Below the pieces are notes generated by a model, which was not told the origin of the DNA, ran no database searches, and worked only from the letters and a program-made list of their open reading frames with translations. A stretch of DNA of 64,000 nucleotides from the NCBI GenBank assembly GCA_025463765.1, contig JAODBC010000093.1, positions 62,001-126,000 on the forward strand. The letters run 5' to 3'. The position numbers and the translations under genes were made by a program. The DNA is from Subtercola sp. Its GTDB lineage: Bacteria; Actinomycetota; Actinomycetes; Actinomycetales; Microbacteriaceae. Below, piece by piece: positions 9,886 to 20,267 of this stretch. How positions within the stretch are numbered: position 1 is the first letter of the stretch; each line of letters opens with the position of its first letter.

Positions 9886-10731
9886 ATGCCCGCAGATCAA
9901 CTGAGCGACCATACGCACGACTGGCTGATAGCGCCGACCTCGTCGGTTTCTGTGGGCGAGTGCACCATTCGCTTTCGTCGACTCGGCGAGCCGGGCGCCC
10001 CCGCACTGCTTCTGATTCACGGTGGGGGTGGTCACGCGGGCTGGTGGCTCGATGTCGCGCCCTTGCTCGCTGGCGATCACGACGTCATCGTCATCGAGCT
10101 CTCGGGGCACGGTGACAGCGGTCACCGCAAAGACTATTCCTTCGACGTTTGGGCTGCCGAACTGGCCAGCGTGGTCCGCGCGACGGGAGTCGCGTCGGTC
10201 GACGTGGTCGGGCACAGCATGGGAGGAATGGTCGCGCTACGCCTGGCGGCCCTCTACCCCGCTCTGGCTCGAAGTCTCGTACTCATCGATACTGCCGTGC
10301 GCCGCACGTCACGGCTCGAGCGCCGGGAGCGTGCGGCGAAGTTCTACGCCACCCTCGACGAGGGCCTAGCCAATTTCCGATTGCGACCGCGCGGAACCAT
10401 CGCCTCGCACGAGACCCTGATGGCCGTCGGGCGGGCAGGCATCACCGAAACCGAGGACGGCTGGCGGTGGAAGTTCGACCCACACGCTGTGCAGAGCTTT
10501 CCGAGCGAAACGCTCGAGCGGCCCGAGGAGGCAATTCGTTCGCGAGCCGCCTTCATTTATGGAGGGCGCAGCGAGCTGACCAATTCTGAAACCGTCGCCC
10601 ATCTCGAACATATGCTCGGAGCCTCGGTGTCGAGCATCGAGATTCCCGAAGCATTCCACCACGTTCCACTCGACTCGCCGCTTCAGACAGTCGACGCGGT
10701 GCGAACACTTCTCGAAGCGATGCGTTCATAA
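9886..10731 (+). CDS. Alpha/beta hydrolase
   Basis: LLIHGGGGHAGWW; nucleophile elbow GHSMGG. Confidence 0.95.
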   Translation: MPADQLSDHTHDWLIAPTSSVSVGECTIRFRRLGEPGAPALLLIHGGGGHAGWWLDVAPLLAGDHDVIVIELSGHGDSGHRKDYSFDVWAAELASVVRATGVASVDVVGHSMGGMVALRLAALYPALARSLVLIDTAVRRTSRLERRERAAKFYATLDEGLANFRLRPRGTIASHETLMAVGRAGITETEDGWRWKFDPHAVQSFPSETLERPEEAIRSRAAFIYGGRSELTNSETVAHLEHMLGASVSSIEIPEAFHHVPLDSPLQTVDAVRTLLEAMRS

Positions 10732-11196
10732 CTGCGCTCTCTGAGGCGAGCCGGCTACTGAGCCGCCAGGAGTGAAGACGTGCAGGGTGGCGGTGCCGGG
10801 GGCGAGAATCTCGCCGCTCTCGTTCTCAAGACCGATCGTGAGGTCGAGTATCTGATCGCCCGTGTCGACCAGCCGGACGACGTCGATGTGCGCGCGAATG
10901 TCGAACATGGCGTCGCGAAGAAGTGGGCGCCGGAACTGCATCGAGACAGAGGCGATGCGGCCGTCGGTGCCGAGCCAGGCGCGAAGAAGGTTATGCGCCC
11001 ACGACCACTGCAGCCGGCCCATCGCGATCGCACCGGGGTAGCCGGCGACCCGGCCCGCTTCGTCGCCCATGTGCAGCGGTATGAACTCATCGTTCACGGC
11101 GGCGAAGCGATTCCACTCCGCAAAGCCAGAAGAGCGCAATCCCGCCGAGAACGTACCGCCGGGTTGTGCGGATTCCGGGGTGCAGTTCGCGATCAT
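10726..11196 (-). CDS. MaoC-like hot-dog protein (small partner)
   Basis: FIPLHMGDEAGRVAGYPGAIAMGRLQWSWAHNLLRAWLG; next to FAS1-like dehydratase partner. Confidence 0.75.
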   Translation of the reverse strand: MIANCTPESAQPGGTFSAGLRSSGFAEWNRFAAVNDEFIPLHMGDEAGRVAGYPGAIAMGRLQWSWAHNLLRAWLGTDGRIASVSMQFRRPLLRDAMFDIRAHIDVVRLVDTGDQILDLTIGLENESGEILAPGTATLHVFTPGGSVAGSPQRAQL

Positions 11197-11213
11197 CGGC
11201 CGGCATACCCTCG

Positions 11214-11741
11214 TCAGTAGCGAATAGACGTGGCGCGTTCGGTGCGAACGAGTTCGCCACGCTGGTTGGTCCAGGTCGCTGTCGTCACGCTGAAGAGCAT
11301 CCGCCCGACACGTCCGTCGCGTTCGCTGTAGCTGGTGAGACGGGACTCCGCGCGAATCACCTCTCCCACCCGAATGTTCTCGCCGTATTGGGCCGAGGTA
11401 CCGCCGTTCAGCTGCGTCGTGAATGCGAGCGGCGGCAGACCGAGCATGCATTCGAGTGCGTCGGGGTCGCCGCGGCGCGATGCCGTCGCCCGCATGCATT
11501 CCGCGACCGCCCACGCAAACGGGTTGAACTCTTCGGGGGCCACGAATTCGACACCGGATGCCTCGGCCGACGCCCTGTCGGTGAACACCGCCGGAGGCGC
11601 CGACGGATAGTACACGGCGAGCGCCCAGCGGCGGATGTCGGACTCGTCGACCGGGTACGAGACCCGCCAGTCGATGAGCGAGCCGACCGCAGCACGCATC
11701 GCCTCAGTGAGAAGCGGCATACTCGCGTACCGGGCGCACAC
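11214..11741 (-). CDS. FAS1-like dehydratase domain / MaoC N-terminal-type protein
   Basis: Y(P/A)VDESDIRRWALAVYYP...GENIRVGEVIRAESRLTSYSERDGRVGRMLF. Confidence 0.8.
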   Translation of the reverse strand: MCARYASMPLLTEAMRAAVGSLIDWRVSYPVDESDIRRWALAVYYPSAPPAVFTDRASAEASGVEFVAPEEFNPFAWAVAECMRATASRRGDPDALECMLGLPPLAFTTQLNGGTSAQYGENIRVGEVIRAESRLTSYSERDGRVGRMLFSVTTATWTNQRGELVRTERATSIRY

Positions 11742-11744
11742 TGA

Positions 11745-12602
11745 TCACAGCGGAAAGCCTTCGTCTTTGAAGGCGCTGTCACGCCACGCGAGAGCGGAGC
11801 GCAGGCCCTCGGCAGTGGCTTTGTTCTGAAATTCTCCGCCGCCGGGGCGGAAGTTTCGGGCGATCACGTACCACGGCACAGCCGCCTGCATCGCCGCACG
11901 CATGCCCATGGTCTCGTACGACTGGTTCAGCGTGAACTTGTTCGCGGCGAGCATGGCGGGGTGGATCTTCGACATCGGGCGCAGTTCGCGCATCACCATC
12001 TCGTCGAGCTCGGCAGCGGGAAAACTCTTCGCGATCCAGCCGATTTCTTCGGCGCGTACACCCGTCACCGACTGGCCAGTGAGCTGCAGGTATTTGGCCT
12101 GCGCCATAGACATCTTCCACGGAAAGTACTCGACATCGGGCGTCGACTGCGCACGTGTCGGCGGGTAGCCGATGATCGTATCGTCGGCCGCGAACACAAT
12201 GTCGCACATCGACATGATCTCCGAGCCGCCGGCCAGGCAGTAGCCGTGGATCTTGGCGACGACCGGCTTCATCAGATCCCAAATGACCATCCAGTCGCGC
12301 AGGGCGCTTCGGGGAAACTGGCCGGTCCACGACTCGTAGAGCGGGCTGTGGTTCCACCCGTCGGGGCGTTCGGGTTCGGCTTCGCCGCCGGCGTAGCTGT
12401 TCATGTCATAGCCCGCACAGAAGGCTTCGCCAGCACCCTGCAGCAGGATGATCGTGACGTCGTCATCGCGTTCGGCGTCGCGCAGGGCGGCGACCAGTTC
12501 GCGGCGGAGTGCCGGACTCAGCGCATTTCGCTTCTCGGGCCTGTTCAGCGTGATAGTCGCGATGCGATCGTCGACGCTGTACAAGATGTTCTCGTATTCC
12601 AT
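11745..12602 (-). CDS. Enoyl-CoA hydratase/isomerase (crotonase) family
   Basis: ITLNRPEKRNALSPALR; FCAGYDMNSY; AGGSEIMSMCDIVFA. Confidence 0.93.
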   Translation of the reverse strand: MEYENILYSVDDRIATITLNRPEKRNALSPALRRELVAALRDAERDDDVTIILLQGAGEAFCAGYDMNSYAGGEAEPERPDGWNHSPLYESWTGQFPRSALRDWMVIWDLMKPVVAKIHGYCLAGGSEIMSMCDIVFAADDTIIGYPPTRAQSTPDVEYFPWKMSMAQAKYLQLTGQSVTGVRAEEIGWIAKSFPAAELDEMVMRELRPMSKIHPAMLAANKFTLNQSYETMGMRAAMQAAVPWYVIARNFRPGGGEFQNKATAEGLRSALAWRDSAFKDEGFPL

Positions 12603-12716
12603 GAGGTGCCCTCTCGTCAGGTGCTGCACAATGCCGAGGGCTGTACGCTCCGACTTGATTGCCTTATCCTAACTACACCACCATTCTAGCAACATTGCAC
12701 CAAGGTAGGTTCAATC

Positions 12717-14042
12717 ATGTCGATAACACTCGAGACACCGAAGTTCCGCCCCCGCGACTTTGTGAGGTACCGCGGTTACCGGCAGGCCGCCATCGGCTGG
12801 CTGGTGAACGGCGTTTCGGTAGGGGCCGTCTACTTCACCATCGGGCCGCTGTTCGCGGCGATGATCCCCGATACGGGGTGGAGCCTGGCCCTGGTGTCAG
12901 CGGCCCTGCTCATCAGGGGTTTTGTTGCAATCGTCTTCGCACCCATGGCCGGGTGGCTGATCAGAGCATTCGGCCTCCGAGTAGTGGTCGTCACCGGTAG
13001 CGTTCTGACCGCCATTTGTTTCGCGGCAACCGGGCTCGTCACCAACCCGATCGTCTTTTGCATCGTTTTCGGCATCGGTCTCTCGTTCGCCGACGCACTG
13101 ATCGGCTATGTACCGGCATCGACGATCATGAGCCGGTGGTTCCTTGCCCGCCGCGGCGCGGTCATGGGCGTCGTCAGCTCGGGCGCCGGTATCGGCGGAT
13201 TCATCTTCGCGCCGCTGATGGCGCTGCTTGTCGCAGGTCTGGGCTGGCGTGGGGCGCTGTTCGTGTTGGGTGCTCTCGTGCTCGTGCTGTGCGTCCCGTC
13301 GGTGTTCTTGAAGAACGGGCCGCGCGATGTCGGTCAGTGGGTCGACGGTGTCGAGGGCCGTGTGATCCCCGAGCAGGGCGAGGCCGACGCGGTCGGAACC
13401 GTGCAGAAGAGCGTCAAGCAGATTGCTCGGTCACCACTGTTCTGGGCGGTGTTCTCGATCTACGGCATTCAGGCATGGGCGCTCGCCGTCTACTCCGCTG
13501 ACCAGGTGCTCTATCTCACGACGATTGGCACCAATGCGGTTCAGGCTTCGACGGCGCTCGGCATCTCCGGCGGCGTGGCGGCGCTGTCGGGCATCTTGTT
13601 CGCCCGGCTGAACGACCGAATCAGCCCCTATTACGTGCTTATCGCCGCGACTGTGCTGATGTCGATCGCCTCGGTGGTCTTCATCTTCGCCAGCTCGCTG
13701 TTCGCGGTGTACGCGTATTCGATTCTCTTCGGCGCCGGGTACGGAATTCTGCTGCCGACCGTCGCCGTCGCGATCGGCAGGTACTTCGGCAGCCTGGACA
13801 TCTCGCGTGCTGTCGGGCTCGGGCTGGGATTCGTGTCGCTGATGGCCGGCATCGGCCCGTTCCTCACCGGCCTGGTGAGCGACGCGACGGGCAGCTTCAC
13901 CATTCCGATCTATGTGGTGGCGGGGTTGCTCATTCTTTCGGTGCTCATCGCCATCGTCGCGCGACCGCCGCGAGAGGCGCTCGCCGCCGTCGAGACCGTC
14001 GATGCAGCCGAGGTGCACGAGAGGCAACCACCCCTGACCTGA
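12717..14042 (+). CDS. MFS transporter (12 TM)
   Basis: Repeated hydrophobic helices; monocarboxylate/oxalate-formate-type MFS features. Confidence 0.9.
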   Translation: MSITLETPKFRPRDFVRYRGYRQAAIGWLVNGVSVGAVYFTIGPLFAAMIPDTGWSLALVSAALLIRGFVAIVFAPMAGWLIRAFGLRVVVVTGSVLTAICFAATGLVTNPIVFCIVFGIGLSFADALIGYVPASTIMSRWFLARRGAVMGVVSSGAGIGGFIFAPLMALLVAGLGWRGALFVLGALVLVLCVPSVFLKNGPRDVGQWVDGVEGRVIPEQGEADAVGTVQKSVKQIARSPLFWAVFSIYGIQAWALAVYSADQVLYLTTIGTNAVQASTALGISGGVAALSGILFARLNDRISPYYVLIAATVLMSIASVVFIFASSLFAVYAYSILFGAGYGILLPTVAVAIGRYFGSLDISRAVGLGLGFVSLMAGIGPFLTGLVSDATGSFTIPIYVVAGLLILSVLIAIVARPPREALAAVETVDAAEVHERQPPLT

Positions 14043-14120
14043 CCGCTTCACTCTCGGTCGGTTGCTGATACGAATTGATAAGATAACTTGAACACAATTG
14101 AATCGAAGGGGAAATCGCCG

Positions 14121-15101
14121 ATGACTGAACCCGAGACCGTCTCTGCCCGACGCAATTACACGGCTGTCGACATCGACGAACTCGCTACGCGATACCGCAC
14201 GTGGGGTCGGTGGGGCGAGGGCGACGAACGCGGTTCGACGAATTACGTCACCCCCGAGACGATTCGCGCGGCCGCCGCATTGGTTCGCAGCGGGAGGGCG
14301 TTCTCGCTCTCGATTCCTTTCGACCGAGAGGGCCCACTCCCCGGGCGCACGGCACGGGTGAACCCTCAGCACATCATGTTCCGGCATGGCGGCGACCTAC
14401 TGGCCGCCGGCGAAGAGGCGATGAGCGGCGGGTTCTCGACCGACGACGGAATCTACATGCCACTGCAAGCGGCAACGCAGTGGGATGCGTTCTGTCACAT
14501 CTTTTACAAGGGCGAGACCTACAACGGGCACGGCCCCGAGTCGGTGACGAGCACGGGAGCGGCACACAACAGCATCACGAACACCAGCGTCACGACCACC
14601 GGCAGGGGAGTGCTGCTCGACTTTCCGCGGCTCTACGGGGTGCCGTGGCTCGAGCCCGGCGACGCGATCCAAGACGTCGATCTCGCTCGTTGCGCAGAAC
14701 ACCAGGGCGTACAGATCGGCGAAGGCGATTTTGTGATCATCCGCACCGGCCACATGCTGCGCCGCCGAGCCGAGGCGTTCTGGGGCGATTACGCGGCGGG
14801 GTCGGCGCCCGGTCTCGGGGTGAGCGCCGCAGACTACCTTCTGCCACGACACGTTGCGGGCGTTGCATCCGACACCTGGGGGCTCGACGCTCTCCCCTAT
14901 GAGTCGCTGCCCGAAGTGAAGTATCCGCTGCACGTTCTCTTTTTGGTCAACGCCGGCGTGCTCATCGGCGAGATGTGGGATGTGGAACCTCTGGCCGAGG
15001 CCTGTGCCGTCGACGGTGTGTACGAATTCTTTCTCACCGCTGCGCCCCTAATGGTGACCGGCGCCGTAGGATCGCCGCTCAACCCGATCGCGATCAAATA
15101 G
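14121..15101 (+). CDS. Cyclase/kynurenine-formamidase-like metal-dependent hydrolase
   Basis: RWGEGDERGSTNYVTPE; ATQWDAFCHIFYKG metal-site-like segment. Confidence 0.85.
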   Translation: MTEPETVSARRNYTAVDIDELATRYRTWGRWGEGDERGSTNYVTPETIRAAAALVRSGRAFSLSIPFDREGPLPGRTARVNPQHIMFRHGGDLLAAGEEAMSGGFSTDDGIYMPLQAATQWDAFCHIFYKGETYNGHGPESVTSTGAAHNSITNTSVTTTGRGVLLDFPRLYGVPWLEPGDAIQDVDLARCAEHQGVQIGEGDFVIIRTGHMLRRRAEAFWGDYAAGSAPGLGVSAADYLLPRHVAGVASDTWGLDALPYESLPEVKYPLHVLFLVNAGVLIGEMWDVEPLAEACAVDGVYEFFLTAAPLMVTGAVGSPLNPIAIK

Positions 15102-15205
15102 GGGCCGCATTACCGAGCAGTACCAATCCGGGATTCTCGGGGCTAGCGCAGCCGCTTATACGGTCGGTCGGTCTCGGCCCTCGACCTCCCAGAGCGACTG
15201 ACCCA

Positions 15206-15664
15206 TCAAACCAAAGGCACGGCGGGTAGTACTGTCTTGGCCGGCCCGAAGACCGGAACGACGCCGTGGTCGCCGACTTCGCGATAGTCGACCGTGAGCG
15301 CCATGCCGACCTCAGCACCCTCGTGGGGCAGATCGACCAGGCGGGTGAGCAGCCGAACACCGCAGTCGAGTTCGACCAGGCCGACCGGGTAGGGCACCTG
15401 CTCTTTCAGCGAAGCGGCGTAGGCACGGCGATAGGTCACGTTGCTCCAGAGGGTGCCCACACCGTCGACCTCTAGCCAGGTGGATGCCCGGGAAAGACAC
15501 TCGGGGCACACGCCGGCGGCGGGCCACCGAATGTAGCTGCACTGGTCGCACTTCTGAAAGAGCAGGTGCCCCTCAGCTGCGCTCTGCCAGAACCGTGTGT
15601 CGTCTTCGGTCGGAAGGTAGGGCGTCTGCGTGCTGACCTCTGCACGGGCCGTCTCGGCGCTCAC
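15206..15664 (-). CDS. DUF35 OB-fold Zn-ribbon protein (thiolase partner)
   Basis: CDQC-x10-CPEC Zn ribbon; GTG start overlaps thiolase stop. Confidence 0.9.
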   Translation of the reverse strand: MSAETARAEVSTQTPYLPTEDDTRFWQSAAEGHLLFQKCDQCSYIRWPAAGVCPECLSRASTWLEVDGVGTLWSNVTYRRAYAASLKEQVPYPVGLVELDCGVRLLTRLVDLPHEGAEVGMALTVDYREVGDHGVVPVFGPAKTVLPAVPLV

Positions 15665-16815
15665 GACCGGTCCAGACTGAAGATCGTGCTCGCTGCCTTC
15701 AGCATTCCGTAGGTCGAACAGTACTGCGCGACCCGGAACGGTTCGAGTTGCCGGGCGCCTGCCTCTCCACGCAGTTGCCGGATCATCTCCACCAGATGCA
15801 GAAAGCCCCACATGTACGCTTCCGACAGCTGGCCGCCATTCGTATTCAGCGGCAGTTTGCCGCCGAACCCGACCGCTCCCGAACGAAACGCGTCGCCTAC
15901 CCCTCCGAACGGCGCGAATCCGTACCACTCGAGCATCTGCATGACCCAGACGCTCGTCGGGTCTTGAATGTACAGCGCCTGCACATCTGCACGATCGATG
16001 CCCGCTGCCGGGTAGATGCGTTCGGCGACCTGCTCGATCCAGGGGCGCATCCACTGATCGGCGTTCTGCCGATCGCGAAGGCCGGTCTGCTGCGCAATAC
16101 CCATCACGTGCACCGGCGTGCCGGTCAGCTCTGCCGCCTTGTCGGCGCTGGCGACGATCAGACACGCACCACCATCAGAGATCATGCAGATGTCGGCGCG
16201 TCGAAGCGGCTCGATCAGGTACGGCTCGGCCAGGTAATCGTCGATCGAGAGGGGTTTACGAAAAATGGCGAGCTCGTTGTCAATCGCGTATTTGCGCTGC
16301 GATACTGCAATCTCGCCCAGGTCTGCCTCGGTCGTACCGTAGAGCTTCTTGTGCCGCTGGAACGCCATGCCCGCGACACCAGCGACATTCAAGAAACCGT
16401 AGACGCTGGCGTCGTCTTGCCTGCCGAGCGGCAGGGTGAATCGGTTGCCCGCACTTCGCTGATTCGTGCCGTAGACAATCGCGATCACGCTCGCGAGACC
16501 CGCTTCGATCGCCGCGACAGCGAGGTGCAACGAGAAGTTGCAGGTGCCGTAGTCGAGGGTCGCACTATACGCCGGGTTGAGCCCGGCGAGTCGGCCGATC
16601 TCGGTGTCGATGCCGAAGCCGCCATACGACTTGCACGTGATGAGCCCGTCGATCTGGGACTTCTGGATGCCCGATTGCTGCAGCGTCACACGGAGTGCTT
16701 CGACGCCGATCTCGTCGGCTGACATGCCGGGCAGTTCGCCTTGTAGGGTATTGCCCACCGCGACGACCGCAGCGCGGCCGCGCACAGCGCCGGGTGCGGA
16801 GGCGAATGCGGCCAT
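15661..16815 (-). CDS. Thiolase-fold protein (SCPx/Ltp2-like, probable aldolase or lipid-transfer thiolase)
   Basis: PLNTNGGQLSEAYMWGF; paired with DUF35. Confidence 0.88.
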   Translation of the reverse strand: MAAFASAPGAVRGRAAVVAVGNTLQGELPGMSADEIGVEALRVTLQQSGIQKSQIDGLITCKSYGGFGIDTEIGRLAGLNPAYSATLDYGTCNFSLHLAVAAIEAGLASVIAIVYGTNQRSAGNRFTLPLGRQDDASVYGFLNVAGVAGMAFQRHKKLYGTTEADLGEIAVSQRKYAIDNELAIFRKPLSIDDYLAEPYLIEPLRRADICMISDGGACLIVASADKAAELTGTPVHVMGIAQQTGLRDRQNADQWMRPWIEQVAERIYPAAGIDRADVQALYIQDPTSVWVMQMLEWYGFAPFGGVGDAFRSGAVGFGGKLPLNTNGGQLSEAYMWGFLHLVEMIRQLRGEAGARQLEPFRVAQYCSTYGMLKAASTIFSLDRS

Positions 16816-19382
16816 CAGATCACCCCTCGCTCGGCGAGCGCGTCGACGTCGGCCGCAGACAGGTCGAGCAGGTCGGAATACACCTCGTAGTTGTGCTCGC
16901 CGTAGGCAGCAGCCGCTCGGCCGACCGGCCCACCGATGAACTGCGGTGTCTCACTCATCGACACCGACGGCGCGGCCACCGGCCAGCGGCCGAAGTTGGT
17001 CGCCTCGAGCTCGGTGAGCCAGTTCAGGTGGCGCAGCTGCGGGTCGCGTTCGTAGCGATCCTGCGCGGTCTGAGCCACACCGGCCGCGATGCCGATGTCT
17101 TGCAGGCGAGCCATCAGGGCGAACGGCTCCTGCTCGCGAGTCCACGACTCGACGAGTTTCTCGAGTTCGCCGCGGTTCTCCAGCCGGGCATCGTGGGTGC
17201 GAAAGGCGGGGTGTTCGAGCCATTCCGGGTGCCCCGCTTCGCGAGCCAGGCGCGTCCACTCGTCTTCGGTGGCGCAAGTGATCGCGATCCAACGGTCGTA
17301 GCCCTGGGTGCGGAAGATGCCTTCCGGCACGGCCGTCGAATATGGCGAGCGGTTGCCGACCCGCGCGAATTCGCGGCCGTTGACCTCGTAATCGAGAAGC
17401 GGCAGCGCGGTGAGGTAGAGACCGACCTCGCTTTGCGACGCGTCGATGGACTGCCCCTCGCCGGTCATCTCGCGGTGGTAGACCGCCGTGAGAATCGCGA
17501 GCGCGAAGCTGTACGCGCCGTACCAGTCGAGATACGAATACCCCCAGCCGGCCGGCGGAAACGGCTCGGGCAGCCCGCTCATGTGAGAGAGCCCCGAGAA
17601 GGCCTGGGCCACCGGGCCGACCGTTCGGAACCGGCCGTAGACGCCCTTGCTGCCCATTCCCGATTGCTTCGCGTAAATTACCGACGGATTCAGTTCGCTT
17701 AGTACGTCATAGCCGAGCCCCCAGGCTTCCATCACACCCGGCGAGAAGCCTTCGGTGACGATTCCGCACTCCCGCACCATCCGTTTGGCGAGCGCAAGTC
17801 CCTCGGGGTGTTTGACATTCAACGAGATTCCGCGCTTGCCAGGGTTCTTGTTGTTGTACTGCGCACCGACTGGGCCGCCCTGGTCGGCGGGCCAACGTGA
17901 GGGCACGGGGCCGGTCGCTCTCTCGACCGCCTCGCGGCCCCCCTCGGGTGCTCCACCACGACGAGGATCGAGGTTCTTATGCCATTCGACCTTAATGACG
18001 TCGGCGCCGAGTGCCGCGAGAAAGCGCGTCGCTCCGGCCGAGGCGAGCATCCAGGTGAAGTCGAGAACGCGCACGCCTTGGAGAGGAAACGGCTTACCGT
18101 GCGGCGACAGCAACTCTTTCGCACGCGGAATCACAAGAGGCGAGGCAGGGGTGCGCGGCGCTGCCGTCAGCACCGCCTGGCGATCTTCGTCGAGCAGGGG
18201 GGCCCGGCGCCCCGTGACCCACTTCGACCCCTCGGTGACCCACTTGCTGGTCGGGTAACGGAACGATCTGCCGAGTTCAGGATGCTCGACGTCGGTGTAC
18301 GAGCAGCGCTGCAGCCAATGCTCGTCTTGAGCGTTCTCGTGCGGCTTGCGAACTGGCACCCACATCAACCCCGCCTGCTGCGCCTCCCGCCACGGAACGT
18401 CGTCGAACATATAACGCCGCACAGTCTGCTCGACGACATCCATGTTGCTCGCGGCGCCGCCCTCCATGCCGGGCAGCACACGCGAGTCTTGCTCTTTCTC
18501 TTCGCTGCCGTCACTGATATGGCCGCCAATACCCCACGTTTCGAGAAACGGGCCGAGCAGTGCCGCGTTACGGGTCATTGCGAGGTACCACCGGCCGTCT
18601 TTCGAGCTGAAGATCGAGCGATGGCGCGAGACGGTGGGCGCCGAGTGCCGGCAGGTCTGGCGGTGGAACGGTGTACGTAACGCGACCCACGACATCAGAT
18701 CGCCCTCGGTGTTCTTCGCGACGGCCTCATGGATGCCACAGGAGAGGTGCTGTCCGCGCCCCGTGCGGTTGCGCGAGATCGCAGCAGCGATGATGGTGAA
18801 GGCCATTTGCTCCCCCGCGATGGCGTACGAGTGCCCGAGCTGGGGGGCGATGGGCGGCGTCTCATAGCGCATCTTCGGGTCGGGGTCGTACCCGTTGTTC
18901 ATGGTGACCCCGCCGAGAGCCAGGTGCACCAGATCAGACGCTTTGTAGTCTTTCAGCGGCCCGTCTTCGCCGAACGGCGTGATGCGGGCGTAGATGAGCC
19001 GCTCATCTTTCGCCCGGAGGTCGGCGCTGCCGATCGCCTTTCCGTCGAGGTAACCCAGTGCGGTCGAGTCGAGTACGACGTCGGCGTCAGCAGCCAGCTT
19101 CGTGAACTCGGCGACTCCGTCTGCGGTCTCGAGGTCGACCACAATGGAACTCTTACCGCGGTTGTACGCCCAGAAATGCAGCGACTTCTCTGGGTCGACG
19201 ATGTCATCGACGAACGGACCGAAGCGACGGCTGCCTACGCCACCCACCGGTTCGATCTTGATCACTTCGGCGCCGAGACCGGCGAGCACGAGACCGGCAT
19301 ATTCGCCTTGGTGGTCGCCGATCTCGAGCACGCGCAATGGCGCGAGCGAGCCGGGTCGTGCTGCTGAGGGTGAAGAACTCAC
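16815..19382 (-). CDS. Double-length CaiB/BaiF type III CoA-transferase
   Basis: Two CaiB repeats (LRVLEIGDHQGEYAGLVLAGLGAEVIKIEP and VRVLDFTWMLASAGATRFLAALGADVIKVE). Confidence 0.93.
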   Translation of the reverse strand: MSSSPSAARPGSLAPLRVLEIGDHQGEYAGLVLAGLGAEVIKIEPVGGVGSRRFGPFVDDIVDPEKSLHFWAYNRGKSSIVVDLETADGVAEFTKLAADADVVLDSTALGYLDGKAIGSADLRAKDERLIYARITPFGEDGPLKDYKASDLVHLALGGVTMNNGYDPDPKMRYETPPIAPQLGHSYAIAGEQMAFTIIAAAISRNRTGRGQHLSCGIHEAVAKNTEGDLMSWVALRTPFHRQTCRHSAPTVSRHRSIFSSKDGRWYLAMTRNAALLGPFLETWGIGGHISDGSEEKEQDSRVLPGMEGGAASNMDVVEQTVRRYMFDDVPWREAQQAGLMWVPVRKPHENAQDEHWLQRCSYTDVEHPELGRSFRYPTSKWVTEGSKWVTGRRAPLLDEDRQAVLTAAPRTPASPLVIPRAKELLSPHGKPFPLQGVRVLDFTWMLASAGATRFLAALGADVIKVEWHKNLDPRRGGAPEGGREAVERATGPVPSRWPADQGGPVGAQYNNKNPGKRGISLNVKHPEGLALAKRMVRECGIVTEGFSPGVMEAWGLGYDVLSELNPSVIYAKQSGMGSKGVYGRFRTVGPVAQAFSGLSHMSGLPEPFPPAGWGYSYLDWYGAYSFALAILTAVYHREMTGEGQSIDASQSEVGLYLTALPLLDYEVNGREFARVGNRSPYSTAVPEGIFRTQGYDRWIAITCATEDEWTRLAREAGHPEWLEHPAFRTHDARLENRGELEKLVESWTREQEPFALMARLQDIGIAAGVAQTAQDRYERDPQLRHLNWLTELEATNFGRWPVAAPSVSMSETPQFIGGPVGRAAAAYGEHNYEVYSDLLDLSAADVDALAERGVI

Positions 19383-19406
19383 TTTTCTCTCCAAGAGGTC
19401 GTCAAG

Positions 19407-20258
19407 TCAGGTAGAAGTCGTCGCCGCCGCGTGCGGCCACTCGAGCCAGTCGGCCAAGGCCGAGCCGAGCACCAGGTCGCGTTCGTCGTCGCTGAGTTGC
19501 GGCGTGTGGTTCACGAAGACATCGACGAGCTCGTCGTAGGGCACCGGCAGCCGCGACAAGTCCGAACCCCAGAAGACTCGTTCGGCGCCGAACCACTCGA
19601 CGAGTCGGTAGACCGCCTCGGTGATGCTGGCGAACGGGTACCGCTCGTCGATGAAGCACGGCAAGGCCGACGCTTTCACCGCGATGCCGGGGTGTGCGGC
19701 GAGTGCCTGTAGCGGTGCGATGGCTTCGGCGAGCGAGGCGCCTCGATGCTCGAGAGCAGCGTGATCGACGGTGATCTTGAGCGCCGGAAACTCGACGGCG
19801 AGCGACTCGTACAAATCGTATCTACCGGGCGCATAGATGCTCAGGGGAACACCATACGCTTCGGAGTTGGCGAAGAATCCGCTGGTCGTCGCTCGACGCA
19901 CTGCACCTTCGACATCACCGCGGTTGAGTGACATGCGAATGCCGCGCATCCCCTCGACCGAGCGCCAGTCGACCAGACCGGCGGCGGCTTCGGGGTCGCT
20001 GACATCATGGCGCAGCAGAGCGCCGAAGCGACTCGGGTCTGCGGCGGCCGTCTCAAGAACGTAGTCGTTCCGCGAACCCTCCCAGGTAGGAGCGAGCAGC
20101 AGCGCGCCGGTGACTCCCGCCGACATCATGAGCTCGCGCACTTCAGGAATTTCGAGCGGATCGCGGTGCGGCGTGATCGCATCGGCAGGCCACGGGCGTT
20201 TCGAGGTCGAAGCCTTCCAGACATGAATCTGCGCATCGATGATCGGGGCGACGGTCAC
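19407..20258 (-). CDS. Amidohydrolase-2 family protein
   Basis: IIDAQIHVWK; VFWGSDLSRLP; TIM-barrel amidohydrolase features. Confidence 0.88.
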   Translation of the reverse strand: MTVAPIIDAQIHVWKASTSKRPWPADAITPHRDPLEIPEVRELMMSAGVTGALLLAPTWEGSRNDYVLETAAADPSRFGALLRHDVSDPEAAAGLVDWRSVEGMRGIRMSLNRGDVEGAVRRATTSGFFANSEAYGVPLSIYAPGRYDLYESLAVEFPALKITVDHAALEHRGASLAEAIAPLQALAAHPGIAVKASALPCFIDERYPFASITEAVYRLVEWFGAERVFWGSDLSRLPVPYDELVDVFVNHTPQLSDDERDLVLGSALADWLEWPHAAATTST

Positions 20259-20267
20259 ATCGGATCC

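Noticed and set aside
13431-14387. 318-aa minus-strand ORF antisense to the MFS gene and crossing the intergenic region
   Set aside because: MFS helices on the plus strand are convincing; antisense is His/Arg-rich noise.
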